DNA from: Candidatus Peregrinibacteria bacterium
GTDB lineage: Bacteria > Patescibacteriota > Gracilibacteria > CAIRYL01 > GCA-016699755
Reading direction: 5' to 3'
NCBI GenBank assembly: GCA_016699755.1
Contig: CP065009.1
Span: 1-64,000 of the forward strand
Length of the DNA stretch: 64,000 bases
The position numbers were made by a program, and so were the translations under genes. Shown piece after piece: positions 49,029-56,916 of the stretch; the first letter of the stretch is position 1; the number at the start of each line of letters is the position of its first letter. The notes under the pieces were generated by a model. It saw only the letters and a program-made list of their open reading frames with translations. It was not told the DNA's origin and ran no database searches.

Positions 49029-50894
49029 ATGATAATTGGACTAGAAGTTAGACACTATAAAGCATATAGAGGGAAAAATTTTATTCCTATTGGAAAAAAA
49101 CATAACTTTATAGCATTTACAGGTGAAAACGGAGTTGGAAAAAGTTCTATATTGGAGGCTTTAGATACATTTTTGAATAATAAAAACTGGTTATTAACAA
49201 AGAAAGAAAAGGCTGGGGATTCCTATATCTGTCCGCTTTTTTTAATACCAAAATCAAAAGCACCTAGATTAAAAAATTATTTTGAATCAATTAGTGATTT
49301 TTTTTGGCAACTTGATCAAAAAGATAAAAATAATGAATTCTTTAAAATAAGAGATTCTTTAGATAGTGAAGAGATAAAAAATGAACACTATCTGATATTC
49401 TTAGGAGAAGACTATAATAAAAACCTAGAATTTCCTTTTGGTGATAAAAAAAGTAAAGCCCGAAAGGATTTTTCACAATTTATCAAAGATAAAGGAATAT
49501 CAGATTTTGATGAAAAAAAGTTCCTTAAAGAATTAAAAAGTCTTTATTCCTATGTGTATTTACCTGTGGAGATTAATGTGGAAAATTTTACAAAAATTGA
49601 AACAGAAGAGATGCAGAAGATTTTTGATAAAGAATTAAAAGATGAAATTAAAACAGCTTTAGCAAATGTAAATCTTGATAATAGCGATGGTTTAAATAAA
49701 AAACTAGATAAATTTGTTAAAGAAATTGAAGAAATATTAAGTCACGAATATTGTTATGAGACAGGCATGCAAAGAAATAATAAGGTGACGACATCAGATT
49801 TAGTTGATAAGATCTTGGAAGTATATTTTCAAAAAAGAATTTTAAATAAAAAAACTGGAAATATAAATAAGAAAGTGGGTGAGCTAAGTGCGGGTGAAAA
49901 AAGACAAGCCTTAATTAATCTTGTATATGCGTTTCTAAGAAGAAGGAATGAAAGAGAAAAGATGGTTATAGTTGGCATAGATGAACCTGAAAATTCATTG
50001 CACACATCTATTTGCTATGAACAATTTGAAAAATTAAAAGAAACATCTAAAAATGCTCAGATTTTTATTACAACGCATTGGTATGGTTTTTTACCTATTG
50101 TTGATAAAGGAATTGTTCATTTTTTAAAGAATGAAAAAGAAAATATAGAATTTTTTCATGAAGCTGATTTATATTTATATCCATATCAAACTAAAAATAT
50201 TCCCAAGGATCTTTCTTTAAAAAGCACAAATGATTTAGTTCAGTCAATTTTTCATTCTTTAAAGGCGATAAAACCTTACAGTTGGTTGATTTGTGAAGGA
50301 CCTAGTGATCAGATTTATTTAGAATATTTTTTAGAAGAAGAAATTGAACAGAAAAATTTAAGAATTATCGCAGTAGGTGGAGTTGAACAAGTTAAAAAAT
50401 TTTATAAGTATTTAGCATTGCCAATTGTAGAAAATATTGAAGATGCAACAAAAGGCAAAATATTTTGCTTAACTGATACTGATTCTAATTTAAGAAAAAA
50501 TGATATAAACCAAGAGGAAAAAATTAAGGAAATTTTAATCATTAAAAGATTGGTAATTGAAAATGGAAATTTCACATCATTAATAAAATTTGAAACAGAA
50601 GAAAAGCAGGATCCTGTTGATATAGAAAAATCATTAAATCCAATTATATTAAGAAAAACACTGGATGCACTTGAGGTAGAAGAAAAATTCTTAATTAAAG
50701 ATGAAAATATCCAAAATAAAGTTGGAAACACAACAAAAGAAAATCTAAGAAATTTTGAGATTGATAATTATTTTGTAAATGAGGAAATAAAAAATAATTT
50801 TGCCAAAAAATATATAGAAATTATGAAGACAGAAGAAAAACCAAAGGATTTTTTGCCTAGTTGGATAAATGAAATAAAAGAATTTTTTAAATAA
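49029..50894 (+). CDS. OLD-like AAA ATPase with TOPRIM-type C-terminus
   Basis: The 621-residue protein has an ABC/SMC-type ATPase: Walker A AFTGENGVGKSSILEALDTF near 35, a long helical insert, the signature-like VGELSAGEKRQALINLVYAF near 283 and Walker B MVIVGIDEPENSLHT near 312, then IFITTHWYGFLP. The C-terminal part has SWLICEGPSDQIYLEYFLEE near 418 (TOPRIM Glu) and GKIFCLTDTDSNLR near 480 (DxD), the layout of OLD-family nucleases. It lies between the nuclease-methylase and the specificity subunit, the place where accessory rlo-type genes occur in hsd loci. A role in the same defence system, perhaps backup abortive defence, is inferred. Confidence 0.75.
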   Translation: MIIGLEVRHYKAYRGKNFIPIGKKHNFIAFTGENGVGKSSILEALDTFLNNKNWLLTKKEKAGDSYICPLFLIPKSKAPRLKNYFESISDFFWQLDQKDKNNEFFKIRDSLDSEEIKNEHYLIFLGEDYNKNLEFPFGDKKSKARKDFSQFIKDKGISDFDEKKFLKELKSLYSYVYLPVEINVENFTKIETEEMQKIFDKELKDEIKTALANVNLDNSDGLNKKLDKFVKEIEEILSHEYCYETGMQRNNKVTTSDLVDKILEVYFQKRILNKKTGNINKKVGELSAGEKRQALINLVYAFLRRRNEREKMVIVGIDEPENSLHTSICYEQFEKLKETSKNAQIFITTHWYGFLPIVDKGIVHFLKNEKENIEFFHEADLYLYPYQTKNIPKDLSLKSTNDLVQSIFHSLKAIKPYSWLICEGPSDQIYLEYFLEEEIEQKNLRIIAVGGVEQVKKFYKYLALPIVENIEDATKGKIFCLTDTDSNLRKNDINQEEKIKEILIIKRLVIENGNFTSLIKFETEEKQDPVDIEKSLNPIILRKTLDALEVEEKFLIKDENIQNKVGNTTKENLRNFEIDNYFVNEEIKNNFAKKYIEIMKTEEKPKDFLPSWINEIKEFFK

Positions 50895-50906
50895 TTACAG
50901 ACAATT

Positions 50907-52250
50907 ATGACACAAATAAGCTACATAAAATATTCGGACATTTTAAAAGAAAGTTCTGAACTTAGAATTGAAGCAGAATTTTATGTTAATTTAAATAAAT
51001 ATAAGATTGAAAACTTTGTTTTTGGGAAAGATATTATTGAGTTTGTTCAGTATGGAACTTCAAAAGACTTGAACGAAGAACAAAAAGGCTACCCAATTCT
51101 TAGATTAAATGAATTTGATGGATATTATATTGGAAATCCTTCAAAATATTCTGACTTAATAACTGAAAAGGTTTTTGAATCTTTAAAGCTTAAAAAAGGC
51201 GATGTTTTAATTTGTAGAACAAATGGAAATCCTCATTTTGTTGGTAAAGCCGCAATTTGTATGGAAGACTTAGATATTGGATATGCCTCATATTTATTCA
51301 GAATCAGACCAAATAAAGAGATAAATTCAGAATCTTTAATGATATATTTAAACTCAAATTATGGAAGAAATGAGATTGAAAAGCACTCAATGATTAGTAA
51401 CCAGGCAAATTTTAGTCCAGCAAAATTTAGACAAATTAAAATTCCAATTCTCCCACAAACTTCCCAGCTCCACATCGAAGAAATCGTAAAATCCGCTCAT
51501 CAAAAACAAACCCAATCCAAACAACTCTACCATCAAGCCGAAGAATTACTTTTGGCAGAACTTGGTCTTTTGAATTATGAGGTTAAACATTCGCTTTGGT
51601 TTACCACTACAAAAAATGAAGTAAGTGAATCCCACAGGTACGACAGCGAATATTTTCAGCCGAAATATGACGAAATTATTAAGAAAATTGAGGAATATGA
51701 GGGAGGATGGGATTTAGTGAGAAATGCAATAAATTTCAAAGATAAAAATTACAATCCAAAAGACGATCAAAAATATAAATATTTGGCACTTTCCAATATT
51801 TCAAGTCAGGGCTATATTCAAAATTATCAAGAAGAATTCGGCAAAGACTTGCCAAGTAGAGCAAGAAGAAAAATAAATACAAACGATTTGATTATTTCAT
51901 CTATTGAAGGCTCTTTGTCTTCTTGTGCATTGGTAGAAAAAGAATTTGATAATTCTATTTGTTCAACTGGATTTTTCATTTTAAATTCAGAAAAAATAAA
52001 TTCTGAAACTTTGCTTATTTTGTTTAAATCTTTTGTTATTCAAGAACTTTTACAAAGAGGTTCAAAAGGAACAATTTTGACAGCAATTTCAAAAACAGAA
52101 TTAGAATCAATTAAAATTCCTCTCATCAAACCGCAAATCCAAAACAAAATCGCCGAAAAAATCCAAACAAGCCACAAACTTAGAAAAGAAAGTAAAGAAC
52201 TTTTGGAAGAAGCGAAAAGAAAAGTTGAAGAAGAAATTAAGAAAGGATAG
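50907..52250 (+). CDS. Restriction-modification specificity subunit (HsdS/BcgI-B-like)
   Basis: The 447-residue protein has two target-recognition domains separated and followed by conserved helices. TRD1 spans about 20-180 (GTSKDLNEEQKGYPILRLNE, LKKGDVLICRTNGNPHFVGK, FSPAKFRQIKIPILPQTSQL). The first spacer helix is EEIVKSAHQKQTQSKQLYHQ. TRD2 spans about 230-400 (YKYLALSNISSQGYIQNY, TNDLIISSIEGSLSS, GTILTAISKTELESIKIPL) with a second helix to the end. Two TRDs predict a bipartite recognition sequence. It is the last gene of the operon and is required to direct the fused nuclease-methylase. Confidence 0.9.
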   Translation: MTQISYIKYSDILKESSELRIEAEFYVNLNKYKIENFVFGKDIIEFVQYGTSKDLNEEQKGYPILRLNEFDGYYIGNPSKYSDLITEKVFESLKLKKGDVLICRTNGNPHFVGKAAICMEDLDIGYASYLFRIRPNKEINSESLMIYLNSNYGRNEIEKHSMISNQANFSPAKFRQIKIPILPQTSQLHIEEIVKSAHQKQTQSKQLYHQAEELLLAELGLLNYEVKHSLWFTTTKNEVSESHRYDSEYFQPKYDEIIKKIEEYEGGWDLVRNAINFKDKNYNPKDDQKYKYLALSNISSQGYIQNYQEEFGKDLPSRARRKINTNDLIISSIEGSLSSCALVEKEFDNSICSTGFFILNSEKINSETLLILFKSFVIQELLQRGSKGTILTAISKTELESIKIPLIKPQIQNKIAEKIQTSHKLRKESKELLEEAKRKVEEEIKKG

Positions 52251-52253
52251 CTT

Positions 52254-52526
52254 TTATTTTTGTATTATTACTACCAACTCATTCGCTACCTCCCGATTCC
52301 CCTCACACCACCGACAAAATACAAAATATTCTTTATCCACCAGCTCAATCAAGTTTTTCTCAAACTCAACCCATTTGGCTTCAGGTTCAATCCGTGCGTG
52401 TAAAGGTTCATCAAAATTCAAATATTCATCAACCGTTGGCTTTCTGCCATGCTTTTCCAAAAAATACTCTTGAACCCTTTGTGTTGTTGGTTCAATCGGT
52501 GTCTGTAAACCCCCACCAGTAAGATC
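52254..52526 (-). CDS. Uncharacterised short fragment converging with the specificity gene
   Basis: On the minus strand a frame runs from about 52526 (TGGGLQTPIEPTTQRVQEYF) through LEKHGRKPTVDEYLNFDEPL to WCEGNREVANELVVIIQK, ending 4 bases from the hsdS-like stop. The first ATG in frame is at 52460 (68 residues). The text looks like protein, with balanced composition, but I recognise no family and no good start is present, so it may be the end of a lost gene. Confidence 0.35.
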   Translation of the reverse strand, partial: DLTGGGLQTPIEPTTQRVQEYFLEKHGRKPTVDEYLNFDEPLHARIEPEAKWVEFEKNLIELVDKEYFVFCRWCEGNREVANELVVIIQK

Positions 52527-52532
52527 AATTAA

Positions 52533-52693
52533 AGCCTTATTCTATGCGGAATGGCTTTTTGATTGTGGTTTTTGGGTTCTAGTTTTTTTGATAAAATCAG
52601 ACCCATTTGGCTACTTATGGTGGGCTTTGGAATGAGAAATGTCTTGATGGAGAGGTTTTTGACCATTAGGCTAAAAGTTCTAATTTCTCATAG
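52533..52693 (+). repeat. Diverged direct repeat, right copy
   Basis: The partner of 46526-46697. It also begins with a terminator-type hairpin (AAAGCCTTATTC / GGAATGGCTTTTT) and ends beside the stop codon of the decayed integrase at 52688. About 6 kb separate the copies. Confidence 0.65.
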
Positions 52694-53176
52694 CGGACTC
52701 TTTATATTTTTTAGCTTTGGGTTTGTCACTTGGGTGTATATTTGTGTAATTCTTATATTTTGATGCCCAAGAAGTTCCTGAACATATCGAACATCATTAC
52801 TATTTTCTAATAAATGTATAGTAAATGAGTGCATTAATAAATGAAAAGAATCGTATTTTTTTATACTTGAATCTTTAAAAGCATTTTCAAAAACTTTCTG
52901 TGCAGTTTTCTTTGTAAAAATGCCTCCTCTTTCACTTGCAAAGACTGGGTCATTATTCTTTAAATCACCAGTTAAGCTTTCTGGCATCACACTGATTCGA
53001 TCTTTTTGACCTTTTGCTTGCTTGACGTGAACTGTCAATTTTAATGCAATAACTTCACTCACTCATAGGCCTTATCCATAGGCGAGCGATAAAAGAAGTT
53101 TATACCTTGTGTTTTTTAGAGATTCCAAAATTCTTTTCACTTCGTCACGTGATAAGACAATAGATAAACTTTAGCT
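52688..53176 (-). pseudogene. Decayed integrase C-terminus
   Basis: The minus strand encodes LSIVLSRDEVKRILESLKN, YKLLLSLAYG, TAA, GL, TGA, VSEVIALKL, then QAKGQKDRISVMPE and TAQKVFENAFKDSSIKKYDS to YVQELLGHQNIRITQ and KLKNIKSPL. It aligns with residues about 110-270 of the intact recombinase at 60980. The stop codons replace Ser and the catalytic Arg of the SGLRISE motif. HLLMHSF has replaced HSLRHSF and QIYTQV replaced QRYTQV, so two or three catalytic positions are lost. The N-terminal third is missing. Confidence 0.85.
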
Positions 53177-53179
53177 GTA

Positions 53180-53377
53180 GCCTTTTTTTGTATTTCAACT
53201 ACCAGTGTTTTGTGTTTGCTCTTAACTTTCCTATCCAGCGTTTAGTTTCTGGATGGTTAGAATATCCACCCTTGCCACCATGCTTTGTCAAAATATTTCA
53301 AAGACCATGAAGCTCCCCATGCTCTCCGAGCAAGTGTTTTCTGCAAAGATGTTTTATAGGTACCCAAACTCTCATAT
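53180..53377 (-). pseudogene. Remnant of a pyrimidine-dimer DNA glycosylase (DenV-type)
   Basis: From an ATG that overlaps the stop of the upstream gene (ATGA) the minus strand reads MRVWVPIKHLCRKHLLGEHG, ELHGL, TGA in place of a Trp codon, NILTKHGGKGGYSNHPETKR and WIGKLRANTKHW, followed by a frameshift to VVEIQKKAT. LLGEHxELH and GYxxHPETxRW are hallmarks of T4 endonuclease V-like proteins as I recall them. The end is cut by the integrase remnant. Confidence 0.6.
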
Positions 53378-54139
53378 CTTTTTTCTAAACCACGGAATCA
53401 TAATACTCGTCTTTTGCTTGTACTTTCTATATTCAGGATTTTTACCCCACTTTTTCTCAGCCCCTTTTTCCAAAAGTGGAACTCCACTCACAAATAAAAT
53501 TAAAATAGTAATGTAAAGCGGTCCGATTATTCCAATAAGTGCCTCGCCAGCTGTTAAATTTCCAAAAACAAAAGCATAGAGACCAAACCAGAGAGTAATT
53601 TCGCCAAAATAATTTGGATGTCTGGAATATTTCCAAATACCAGTATCAATCCACTTTCCTTTGTTATCGATGTTGTTAATGAATTTGAACTTTTGCATGT
53701 CTGCAACTGTTTCTATTGCCAATCCGAAAGCCCAAATAGTCAAGCCAATATATGCGTACCAAGGGAGATTTTTCGGTGATTTTACCAAGAAAAGCATGCT
53801 TGGTACGAGGACTACCCACACAGTAAGTCCTTGCAAAATCCAAAATCTTCCAAATCGCCAAAAACTCTTTCGCATCTCATCAAAACGTTTATCTCTGCCA
53901 ATTTTGTGAATTCGTATTAGAAGATAGCTTCCGAGACGAATAGACCAAAGTAGTATTGCCGCAACAAGAATGATTGAAGGAATTGAAATACCGCCAATTA
54001 CAATACTGATTACTCCAAGCAAAGCAAAAGTAACAGCATAAGAGATATCAGTCAGTTTATCTGTTTTCCAGATGTATGCGGGGACAAACATTATAATGTT
54101 TAGTCCGAGAGCAATAAAAAAGGTGGTAAGTAGATTCAT
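53372..54139 (-). CDS. DUF1295 / steroid-5-alpha-reductase-like membrane protein
   Basis: The 255-residue protein has six to seven membrane helices and the C-terminal signature TGIWKYSRHPNYFGEITLWFG near 165-190 of DUF1295 and related isoprenylcysteine methyltransferase/reductase folds. LLIRIHKIGRDKRFDEMRKS near 80 is also typical. Family members reduce or methylate lipids with NADPH or SAM; the substrate is unknown. It ends a minus-strand operon SOUL - TspO-like - DUF2177 - DUF1295 with gaps of 6-13 bases, and its stop overlaps the start of the decayed glycosylase. Similar neighbours are known near photolyase genes in other bacteria. Confidence 0.85.
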   Translation of the reverse strand: MNLLTTFFIALGLNIIMFVPAYIWKTDKLTDISYAVTFALLGVISIVIGGISIPSIILVAAILLWSIRLGSYLLIRIHKIGRDKRFDEMRKSFWRFGRFWILQGLTVWVVLVPSMLFLVKSPKNLPWYAYIGLTIWAFGLAIETVADMQKFKFINNIDNKGKWIDTGIWKYSRHPNYFGEITLWFGLYAFVFGNLTAGEALIGIIGPLYITILILFVSGVPLLEKGAEKKWGKNPEYRKYKQKTSIMIPWFRKKI

Positions 54140-54145
54140 ATGATT

Positions 54146-54547
54146 TTAAGTTGCAAAAAATTTAGTAAAAATATTGTAGGTTGCAAAAGACACGAGCGCC
54201 CCCAGTATCATTCCCCAAGCCAAATCAACCATGGTTACCAATAATGGCCAATCTTTAAGTGTTGCCAAATTGGTCAGGTCGTAGGTAGCGTAGGTAACGA
54301 GACCAAAAAGTGCCCCAAAGAGAAGTGTCTGAGTCCATGATCCTTTTTTAACTGCAGGTGAAATAACAAATACAACGAGTCCTGCAATAAATATGAGATA
54401 AAAGATTATAGCGGCGGCCCAATTGATGTTTGGTGTCATCAAAAAACCGATCTGGTTTTGGTAAAAGTTTTTTGCTACAAGGCCGAGCCATACCATGTCG
54501 ATGGCAAAAAATACGGGCAAGGCTATGAGAAATAGTTTTATATACAT
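54146..54547 (-). CDS. DUF2177 family membrane protein
   Basis: The 133-residue protein has four membrane helices and the DUF2177 hallmarks: FAIDMVWLGLVAKNFYQNQI near 15-34, NINWAAAIIFYLIFIAGLVV, ALFGLVTYATYDLTNLATLK near 80 and VDLAWGMILGALVSFATYNI. The function of the family is unknown. It lies 6 bases upstream of the DUF1295 gene and 12 bases downstream of the TspO-like gene. Confidence 0.88.
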   Translation of the reverse strand: MYIKLFLIALPVFFAIDMVWLGLVAKNFYQNQIGFLMTPNINWAAAIIFYLIFIAGLVVFVISPAVKKGSWTQTLLFGALFGLVTYATYDLTNLATLKDWPLLVTMVDLAWGMILGALVSFATYNIFTKFFAT

Positions 54548-54559
54548 ATTTTATTATAG

Positions 54560-55363
54560 TTAATTATGCAATTTTCTTGATAGAGCCTTCTTGTAACCTA
54601 GAAATCCTATAGCACTAAAAAATATTATGATACAGATAATTACCGTTGTGATGACGTTCGTATATGCTCCATCAAAACCGCTCGCTGAAGTGTGCTTGAG
54701 CCAGATTCCCCCATATGCCCACACCAAGACAAGTCCATAGAAGATATTTTTGTCTTTGAGCATACGAATAGTTCCGATGGCAGCTCCTACGAGCAGAACA
54801 ATGACGGTCCAGATGGATTCGGAAATACCAAATCCATTCCAATTTATGCTTACCAAAAAGACCGTGATATTAGCAATGGTTGCAACGGTGATCCAACCAA
54901 AATAGGCACTAAATGGCAAGCGCACTAGAATCGTTTCTAGAAGATTATATTTTTCTTTGTTTATGACATCAGCAATTTTTATAAGGAAAAACAGCAAGGC
55001 GAACATAATGATCACTGAAAGCCAAATCACGCCATAATGCCAAGCAAAGATCCAAGCTATATTGGCAAAAGAAGTGATAAGAAAATATCGATTAATTGTA
55101 GAAAAAAGTTTTTCGCGCGATGCCTTTGTCTCTTTCTTGCCAAAGCCAAACTGATATAGGGTGTATCCTAAGAGAAGTAAATAAATAAGCCCCCAAATAG
55201 AAAAAGTTACTCCAGCGGGTGTAAAGAGGTTGCCAAAGGAATCAGAAGCCTCGCCAGTAGTTACCCCGCCAATGGGTAGGGCATTGGCTAAGAAATTGAC
55301 TGCGACCATGGCAACGTATCCAAGTGCAACAGAAATTTTGAGAGTGAGGTTGTTTTTATTCAT
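54560..55363 (-). CDS. TspO/MBR-related tryptophan-rich membrane protein
   Basis: The 267-residue protein has about eight hydrophobic helices. FTPAGVTFSIWGLIYLLLLG near 46-65 and FANIAWIFAWHYGVIWLSVI near 100 match the PxxxFxxxW and SxxNxxWxxxxxxx patterns of TspO-related proteins, and LPFSAYFGWITVATIANITV near 148 matches the third helix. TspO binds porphyrins and responds to oxidative stress; this longer form is a distant relative. Its place next to a heme-binding SOUL protein supports a tetrapyrrole-linked role, which is an inference. Confidence 0.75.
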   Translation of the reverse strand: MNKNNLTLKISVALGYVAMVAVNFLANALPIGGVTTGEASDSFGNLFTPAGVTFSIWGLIYLLLLGYTLYQFGFGKKETKASREKLFSTINRYFLITSFANIAWIFAWHYGVIWLSVIIMFALLFFLIKIADVINKEKYNLLETILVRLPFSAYFGWITVATIANITVFLVSINWNGFGISESIWTVIVLLVGAAIGTIRMLKDKNIFYGLVLVWAYGGIWLKHTSASGFDGAYTNVITTVIICIIIFFSAIGFLGYKKALSRKLHN

Positions 55364-55373
55364 ATTTTTTTCG

Positions 55374-56060
55374 TTATTTAATTTCTACTTGTACTTCATT
55401 ACGAAGCATAAAAGGTATTGTCCATGGTGGATTATATCGGGCTACATTTATTGCCCCCACGGTTTCAATGCCATCATAACTCAGAGCAGAAAGCAATGCT
55501 TCTTCTTGCTTTTTGACCGCAGACTCGCTGGCAGACCAGGAAAAGCGCTTAACCGCAACTTTGCGAGACGACACTTTTTTGAGTGTGACTCGACTGTCAT
55601 TTGGGGTGGGCAAAGTCTCTAGTGTGTATTCACTTGGCATAACAAAAGATATTTTGTAGCTTCCTTCAGTCTTTTTTTGCTCTGTATTTACTGGTACGAT
55701 CATGGCTATCTTTTCGGTATTTACAGGCGTGGTCATAGCTATTTTTTCCGATTCGCTTACTTCGGTGTTTACTGGTGTGGTCATAGCAATCTTATCTTTT
55801 GAGGTATTGTCGCCAAAAATGTAACCCGCCACTATCGGAAAACCCTTTCGCGCTGCTTCGTTACGATCCTTGGAACCACTTACTGTGGTTTCGGCAATAA
55901 TGTATGCGGTGTACTCGCGTATTTCGTAGTCTTGCGTGGTTGTTATTACTTCATACTTCGGTTCTTCAATTGTGCGAACCGATAGCCAGCTATACAAAAA
56001 CCAGAGAATAAGCAGGACTCCCAAAATGATTAATATTATATACATAGTTTTTTTGTTCAT
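55374..56060 (-). CDS. SOUL-family heme-binding protein, membrane-anchored
   Basis: From the ATG at about 56060 (MNKKTMYIILIILGVLLILW) the protein has one N-terminal membrane segment and a SOUL domain: EEPKYEVITTTQDYEIREYT near 35, NEAARKGFPIVAGYIFGDNT near 72, DKIAMTTPVNTE near 96 and SYKISFVMPSEYTLETLPTP near 140, closing with PPWTIPFMLRNEVQVEI. The usual single KIAMTTPV segment is here repeated three times in a row (KIAMTTPVNTE, KIAMTTPVNTE, KIAMIVPVNTE), an odd local expansion beside the heme face. It is the first gene of the operon and begins a cassette that starts TTGTGTG at 56234. Confidence 0.85.
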   Translation of the reverse strand: MNKKTMYIILIILGVLLILWFLYSWLSVRTIEEPKYEVITTTQDYEIREYTAYIIAETTVSGSKDRNEAARKGFPIVAGYIFGDNTSKDKIAMTTPVNTEVSESEKIAMTTPVNTEKIAMIVPVNTEQKKTEGSYKISFVMPSEYTLETLPTPNDSRVTLKKVSSRKVAVKRFSWSASESAVKKQEEALLSALSYDGIETVGAINVARYNPPWTIPFMLRNEVQVEIK

Positions 56061-56115
56061 AATTTGAATTTTGTTAAGCAATTGTATTGTATTCGTTTTC
56101 CCTTTATAAACAAAT

Positions 56116-56139
56116 GTTTTCGTAGCGGAGCGAGAAAAC
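56116..56139 (-). repeat. Cassette-leader hairpin, right-array copy
   Basis: GTTTTCTCGCTCCGCTACGAAAAC on the minus strand forms the same kind of hairpin as at 8204 and 60587, upstream of the SOUL gene. Confidence 0.5.
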
Positions 56140-56228
56140 ATCATGTACCCCTATTTAATAAATAAAAAAACAAAATTTAAATTCTTTTTTAGAGTTGGGC
56201 GATAGCCCAAAAATAAAACATGCATTTC

Positions 56229-56342
56229 ACACAATGGGCGGCATATACGATGTTTTGCAGTGGTATAATAGCGCGTTAGCGCACCACTGCAAAATATGGG
56301 AGAGCGAAGTGCAACGAGTGAACCGCATATACTGTGTTGTGT
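56229..56342 (-). other. attC-like site of the right array
   Basis: On the minus strand ACACAAC opens, CAGTATATGCGG and CCGCATATACTG-type arms (CAGTATATGCG / CGTATATGCCG) form the outer stem, an inner TTTTGCAGTGGT / ACCACTGCAAAA stem fills the loop, and CCCA/TTGTGTG closes. The following cassette starts TTGTGTG; the preceding one starts TTATATG and does not match. Confidence 0.75.
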
Positions 56343-56467
56343 GTCCCGAGCGGAGCTTTGCGGAGCGAGAGTGCAACGTGGTCGAGCGATAGCGAGAAGT
56401 TCAAAAAATATTTTTTCATAAATTTTATTTTGATAGGCTTTTATCCTTATTCATAAATTTGTTTTTT

Positions 56468-56521
56468 GTTTTGAAAAATGGAAGAGGGGAACAAAAGGGG
56501 TGAATTCCATTTTTTCAAAAC
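56468..56521 (-). repeat. Conserved cassette-tail stem-loop, right-array copy
   Basis: GTTTTGAAAAATGGAA and TTCCATTTTTTCAAAAC pair with one bulged T, around a loop again rich in G/C runs (CCCCTTTTGTTCCCC on the minus strand). It is the third copy of the element at 7645 and 9268, in the same place relative to the attC. Confidence 0.75.
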
Positions 56522-56529
56522 TCCTTATT

Positions 56530-56904
56530 TTAGTGCAATCCAATAATAAATATATTGCTAAAGCAAATTCCTCCTCCAATAATCAATCCAAGAACAAGAA
56601 TCAAAAGAGAGAACTTAAAAGATTCCCATTTTTTTTGGAAAAAGTAATAAAGTGTTTTGAAAAAATAAATAAATGATAATAAGAGCGGAATACCAAATAA
56701 AACATACATTACTAAAATTGATATACCACCGAATGTACCAAATGGAAGTCCTAAATCATCATTTTTTACATCAATTAAGTGACCAACTATGAGAAATATT
56801 ATGTAAACAGTAACAACGACAATAAGATAGTGTTTCAAAAATTTCCAAAAAAACTTTTTCTCTTTTTCAACTGGAGATTGATTTTGTAAAATTTCGTTAT
56901 TCAT
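56530..56904 (-). CDS. Small three-helix membrane protein
   Basis: I do not recognise a family. The 124 residues hold a charged N-terminus (MNNEILQNQSPVEKEKKFFW) and three hydrophobic segments (YLIVVVTVYIIFLIVGHLI, GISILVMYVLFGIPLLLSFI, FSLLILVLGLIIGGGICFS). It follows the radical SAM gene by 12 bases on the same strand and ends just before the cassette-tail stem-loop, so it is the last gene of its cassette. Confidence 0.65.
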   Translation of the reverse strand: MNNEILQNQSPVEKEKKFFWKFLKHYLIVVVTVYIIFLIVGHLIDVKNDDLGLPFGTFGGISILVMYVLFGIPLLLSFIYFFKTLYYFFQKKWESFKFSLLILVLGLIIGGGICFSNIFIIGLH

Positions 56905-56916
56905 AGTTTTAAAAAG

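Noticed and set aside
46960..52250. Classical type I restriction system with missing HsdR
   Set aside because: The methylase subunit carries its own PD-(D/E)XK-like domain, and no helicase gene is seen on either side; a BcgI-type enzyme explains the content better.
53180..53377. TGA in the DenV-like remnant as a sign of UGA recoding
   Set aside because: TGA falls where Trp is expected, but the same region has TAA and TGA in the integrase remnant and a frameshift. Many intact genes end in TGA (for example the recombinase and the LCP protein), so decay is the simpler reading.
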